From contig NZ_AP025305.1 of NCBI RefSeq assembly GCF_036492635.1, positions 1,054,001 through 1,118,000 on the forward strand: DNA of 64,000 bases, written 5' to 3'. Positions 62,065 to 64,000 of the stretch are shown piece after piece. A program made the position numbers and the translations under genes. The notes beneath the pieces are model-generated. The model searched no databases. It had not been told where the DNA came from and worked only from the letters and a program-made list of their open reading frames with translations. This stretch comes from Aureibacter tunicatorum (lineage in GTDB: Bacteria > Bacteroidota > Bacteroidia > Cytophagales > Cyclobacteriaceae). The first letter of the stretch is position 1; the number at the start of each line of letters is the position of its first letter.

Positions 62065-62892
62065 ATGGAAAACTTTGCTCGCTACCGATTGTATTTGCTT
62101 TTGCCAGTATTGGCGATCATTTCCTCGTGTAGAGATACATACAGATTGGATGCTCAGATACCCATTACTGAGGTGATATTGAAAATGTCTCCTAATTATG
62201 AAAACTTATTATCCGATTCATTGCCAGTTTCTTACGTGGTTATAGGGCATGGAGTTGATAGTTTGAATTTGAATGATGATACAATGATCAGGGTACCTGT
62301 CAAATATGATGAGAGTTCCAATGAGTATATTGGTGAATTATTTACTCCTACAGGGGCTTCTTATTTTACTCATGCGATGTTGACGGATTCCAACGGACTA
62401 ATATTGGCTTTCGTTCCACACTGGAGTTTACCTGTCGCTGAAGAGGTTATTAGGCCTATGCTGATTCCGATCAGAAGGTCAATAAATAGAGTGTATCAAG
62501 AGAGTATGGAGGTGGTGCCGAATTTGGTGGATGCCAATGGACAGTACTTGACAGGGGTGATGGATATGCTGCAATTGGGAGTTATATCATTTTATAGTCT
62601 CTCTTTTGATGATAAGAAAGGAGAGTGGGTAATGGAAAGTGGAAGATTGAAAATTACTATTTCAGATAGTGGCAAATTATTGTATGACAGTAATATTGCA
62701 AAGATTGCAACTTTTTTCTTTCCTAAAAATGAAAGGTTGAAGATTGAATTCACACCATCAGATCCAAATTTGGCAGTTAAAGAGGCTCTGTTGAGAAGAA
62801 ATGGACAAGAAGTGTTGATTGATTATAATGGAAATTTAAATCAAAGATTTATGCATGACGATTACATAAGATTCAATTTGGAAACTAAATGA
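62065..62892 (+). CDS. Lipoprotein of unknown function
   Basis: A 275-residue predicted lipoprotein: signal peptide with lipobox ISSC (Cys22), then beta-rich sequence with TEVILKMSPNYENLLSDSLP and VIGHGVDSLNLNDDTMIRVP. It is the second gene of the set, one base after the barrel-like gene and seven before the next. No family recognised. Confidence 0.62.
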   Translation: MENFARYRLYLLLPVLAIISSCRDTYRLDAQIPITEVILKMSPNYENLLSDSLPVSYVVIGHGVDSLNLNDDTMIRVPVKYDESSNEYIGELFTPTGASYFTHAMLTDSNGLILAFVPHWSLPVAEEVIRPMLIPIRRSINRVYQESMEVVPNLVDANGQYLTGVMDMLQLGVISFYSLSFDDKKGEWVMESGRLKITISDSGKLLYDSNIAKIATFFFPKNERLKIEFTPSDPNLAVKEALLRRNGQEVLIDYNGNLNQRFMHDDYIRFNLETK

Positions 62893-62899
62893 TGTAGTT

Positions 62900-63961
62900 A
62901 TGAAAACGCGAATTTTAATAATTTTGCTTTTTACGGGTTTAGTTTGTGGAGCCTGTAATAAGGATAATGAAATCGGTAATGCAACGAATAACAGCAGTAA
63001 TGAGAGCACTCAGTTGCAGCTGGCTTTGAGCAGTGAAGACTTGCAACCTGTAATCGATGAGGGTGAATCTGGCCAAGCTAGCCAATTTGCCACAGGAAAT
63101 CCAACTTGGTGGGCAAATAGGTCAAATGTGAGCATTCAGTTGACATATCAGCTATACAATGGATCCGCTACAGTTGGTAGTGAGCAACTATTGACTGTAA
63201 GTGGAAGGTATGAGGGAAATGATTCCGACAACCACCCTTTGTATTTAACCTTTGATCCAATCTTTGTTAATCAGGCTTTTGATGGATTTGAACTTAAGGA
63301 TGCCGCGATTAAGTTATCTTCCGACAACTCTAACTTGGCGATTATACCCCAACAGGGTTCTAATTTAGCAAATGCGCTTCCAGAAGGTAGAGCTTTGCCG
63401 TATGTGTATGGTAGAACAAATGGGGTGTTGGCAAATAGTATCGATGGCACGATAGAAGTAAACAAAGTAAATAATATCGACCTTTCATTTATCAATGCAG
63501 AAGACGCAGAACTGGTGGATTTTGGTTATATAGGTTTTGGTATCGATGCGTCAAACATTAACAAAATCGATAGGGTGTTTTCGGTTTCTATGCTGGAATT
63601 TGATGACGGAGAGTGGGTGGATGTAGCAGGTTCAGTTACTGTGGTGGATGACGGAAGCTTCTCAGAAGTATTTACTCAAGAAGCACCGGATTTGAGATAT
63701 TTGGTGTATTTACCGACAACATTTCAATATAATGACGGAGTTTTGGCATATGGTAGTGCCGACCCTCGTAGAATAAATTTAAATCAAATTACCGCTTCTG
63801 CGAATCTTCCATCGACATTTACATTGCAAAGGGTTGTGAAAACGGATGATAATACGGTGTACTATGATATCACAGACTCAGATGCCAGCAATAACGATTT
63901 GAATGTGGTAATTACAATAACAGATGATATGCCTTTGGCTTTTTATGGGGTAACTAATTAG
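62900..63961 (+). CDS. Lipoprotein of unknown function
   Basis: A 353-residue predicted lipoprotein with lipobox VCGAC (Cys19), then an Asn/Ser-rich linker (about 25-40), then a beta-rich body with NPTWWANRSNVSIQLTYQLY, HPLYLTFDPIFVNQAFDGFE and DLRYLVYLPTTFQYNDGVLA. The stop lies at 63959-63961, 39 bases before the window edge. It is the third gene of the set and its partners suggest a shared envelope complex or surface function. Confidence 0.62.
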   Translation: MKTRILIILLFTGLVCGACNKDNEIGNATNNSSNESTQLQLALSSEDLQPVIDEGESGQASQFATGNPTWWANRSNVSIQLTYQLYNGSATVGSEQLLTVSGRYEGNDSDNHPLYLTFDPIFVNQAFDGFELKDAAIKLSSDNSNLAIIPQQGSNLANALPEGRALPYVYGRTNGVLANSIDGTIEVNKVNNIDLSFINAEDAELVDFGYIGFGIDASNINKIDRVFSVSMLEFDDGEWVDVAGSVTVVDDGSFSEVFTQEAPDLRYLVYLPTTFQYNDGVLAYGSADPRRINLNQITASANLPSTFTLQRVVKTDDNTVYYDITDSDASNNDLNVVITITDDMPLAFYGVTN

Positions 63962-64000
63962 GTGTAAATTTGATTAGAGCGTTCTTGAACATTTACTTTA

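Overview
The window reads as chromosomal DNA of a member of the Bacteroidota, most likely a free-living Cytophagales-type bacterium. The evidence is the set of families largely confined to that phylum (DUF4494, DUF4293, DUF3276/PUR-like, the type IX secretion plug family DUF5103, DUF4384), the many SSC-type lipoprotein signals, the scarcity of Shine-Dalgarno sequences, and several TAnnTTTG-like -7 promoter elements. The DNA is AT-rich and densely coded on both strands, with strong hairpin terminators between most convergent genes. I see no rRNA, tRNA, CRISPR array, intact insertion sequence or prophage. Naming the order or genus is inference.

Layout. 1-8 kb: a cut-off anchored protein, a Nudix hydrolase, a RecD-like helicase, DUF1573 and DUF4494 proteins, two divergent L,D-transpeptidases of different families and a GAF/HAMP membrane sensor. 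8-16 kb: an M42 peptidase, a TetR regulator with an ABC1/UbiB-type kinase, a chalcone-isomerase-like protein, an unrecognised lipoprotein, two tiny paralogous genes sharing a DYDGDNFE core, a DUF983 protein, an AraC regulator, and CPXCG and CBS-domain proteins. 16-23 kb: a LuxC-like acyl-CoA reductase divergent from an Alvin-type ferredoxin, a DUF58 protein, a PUR-like protein, an AI-2E family permease, ychF and a lone cas6. 23-32 kb: the T9SS plug protein, an ABC-F protein, a CrtC/AttH-like protein, an ABC exporter, truA, DUF4293 and a UbiA-family prenyltransferase.

32-41.5 kb: purN and purH, then the rod-shape and peptidoglycan block mreB, mreC, mreD, mrdA (PBP2), rodA and murB, all on the + strand. 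41.5-53 kb: a dCMP deaminase, an LPP20-like/DUF4384 envelope pair, a glycosyltransferase, a hemerythrin-PAS protein, lipoproteins, an M3 peptidase, an amidase, a Crp-like regulator, a DinB-like protein and a cytochrome-b-like membrane protein. 53-64 kb: a large membrane/TPR protein, a LecA-like lectin-fold protein, ilvE, prfB with its programmed +1 frameshift, an orphan ModA, an acidic protein of unknown function, and a three-gene envelope operon at the right edge.

Working together: much of the window serves the cell envelope. MreBCD, PBP2 and RodA drive wall elongation, MurB supplies precursor, the two L,D-transpeptidases and the amidase remodel the wall, and many lipoproteins populate the outer membrane. 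The least explained items are the paired DYDGDNFE micro-genes, the lone cas6, the LecA-like protein and the inverted repeats listed among the findings.
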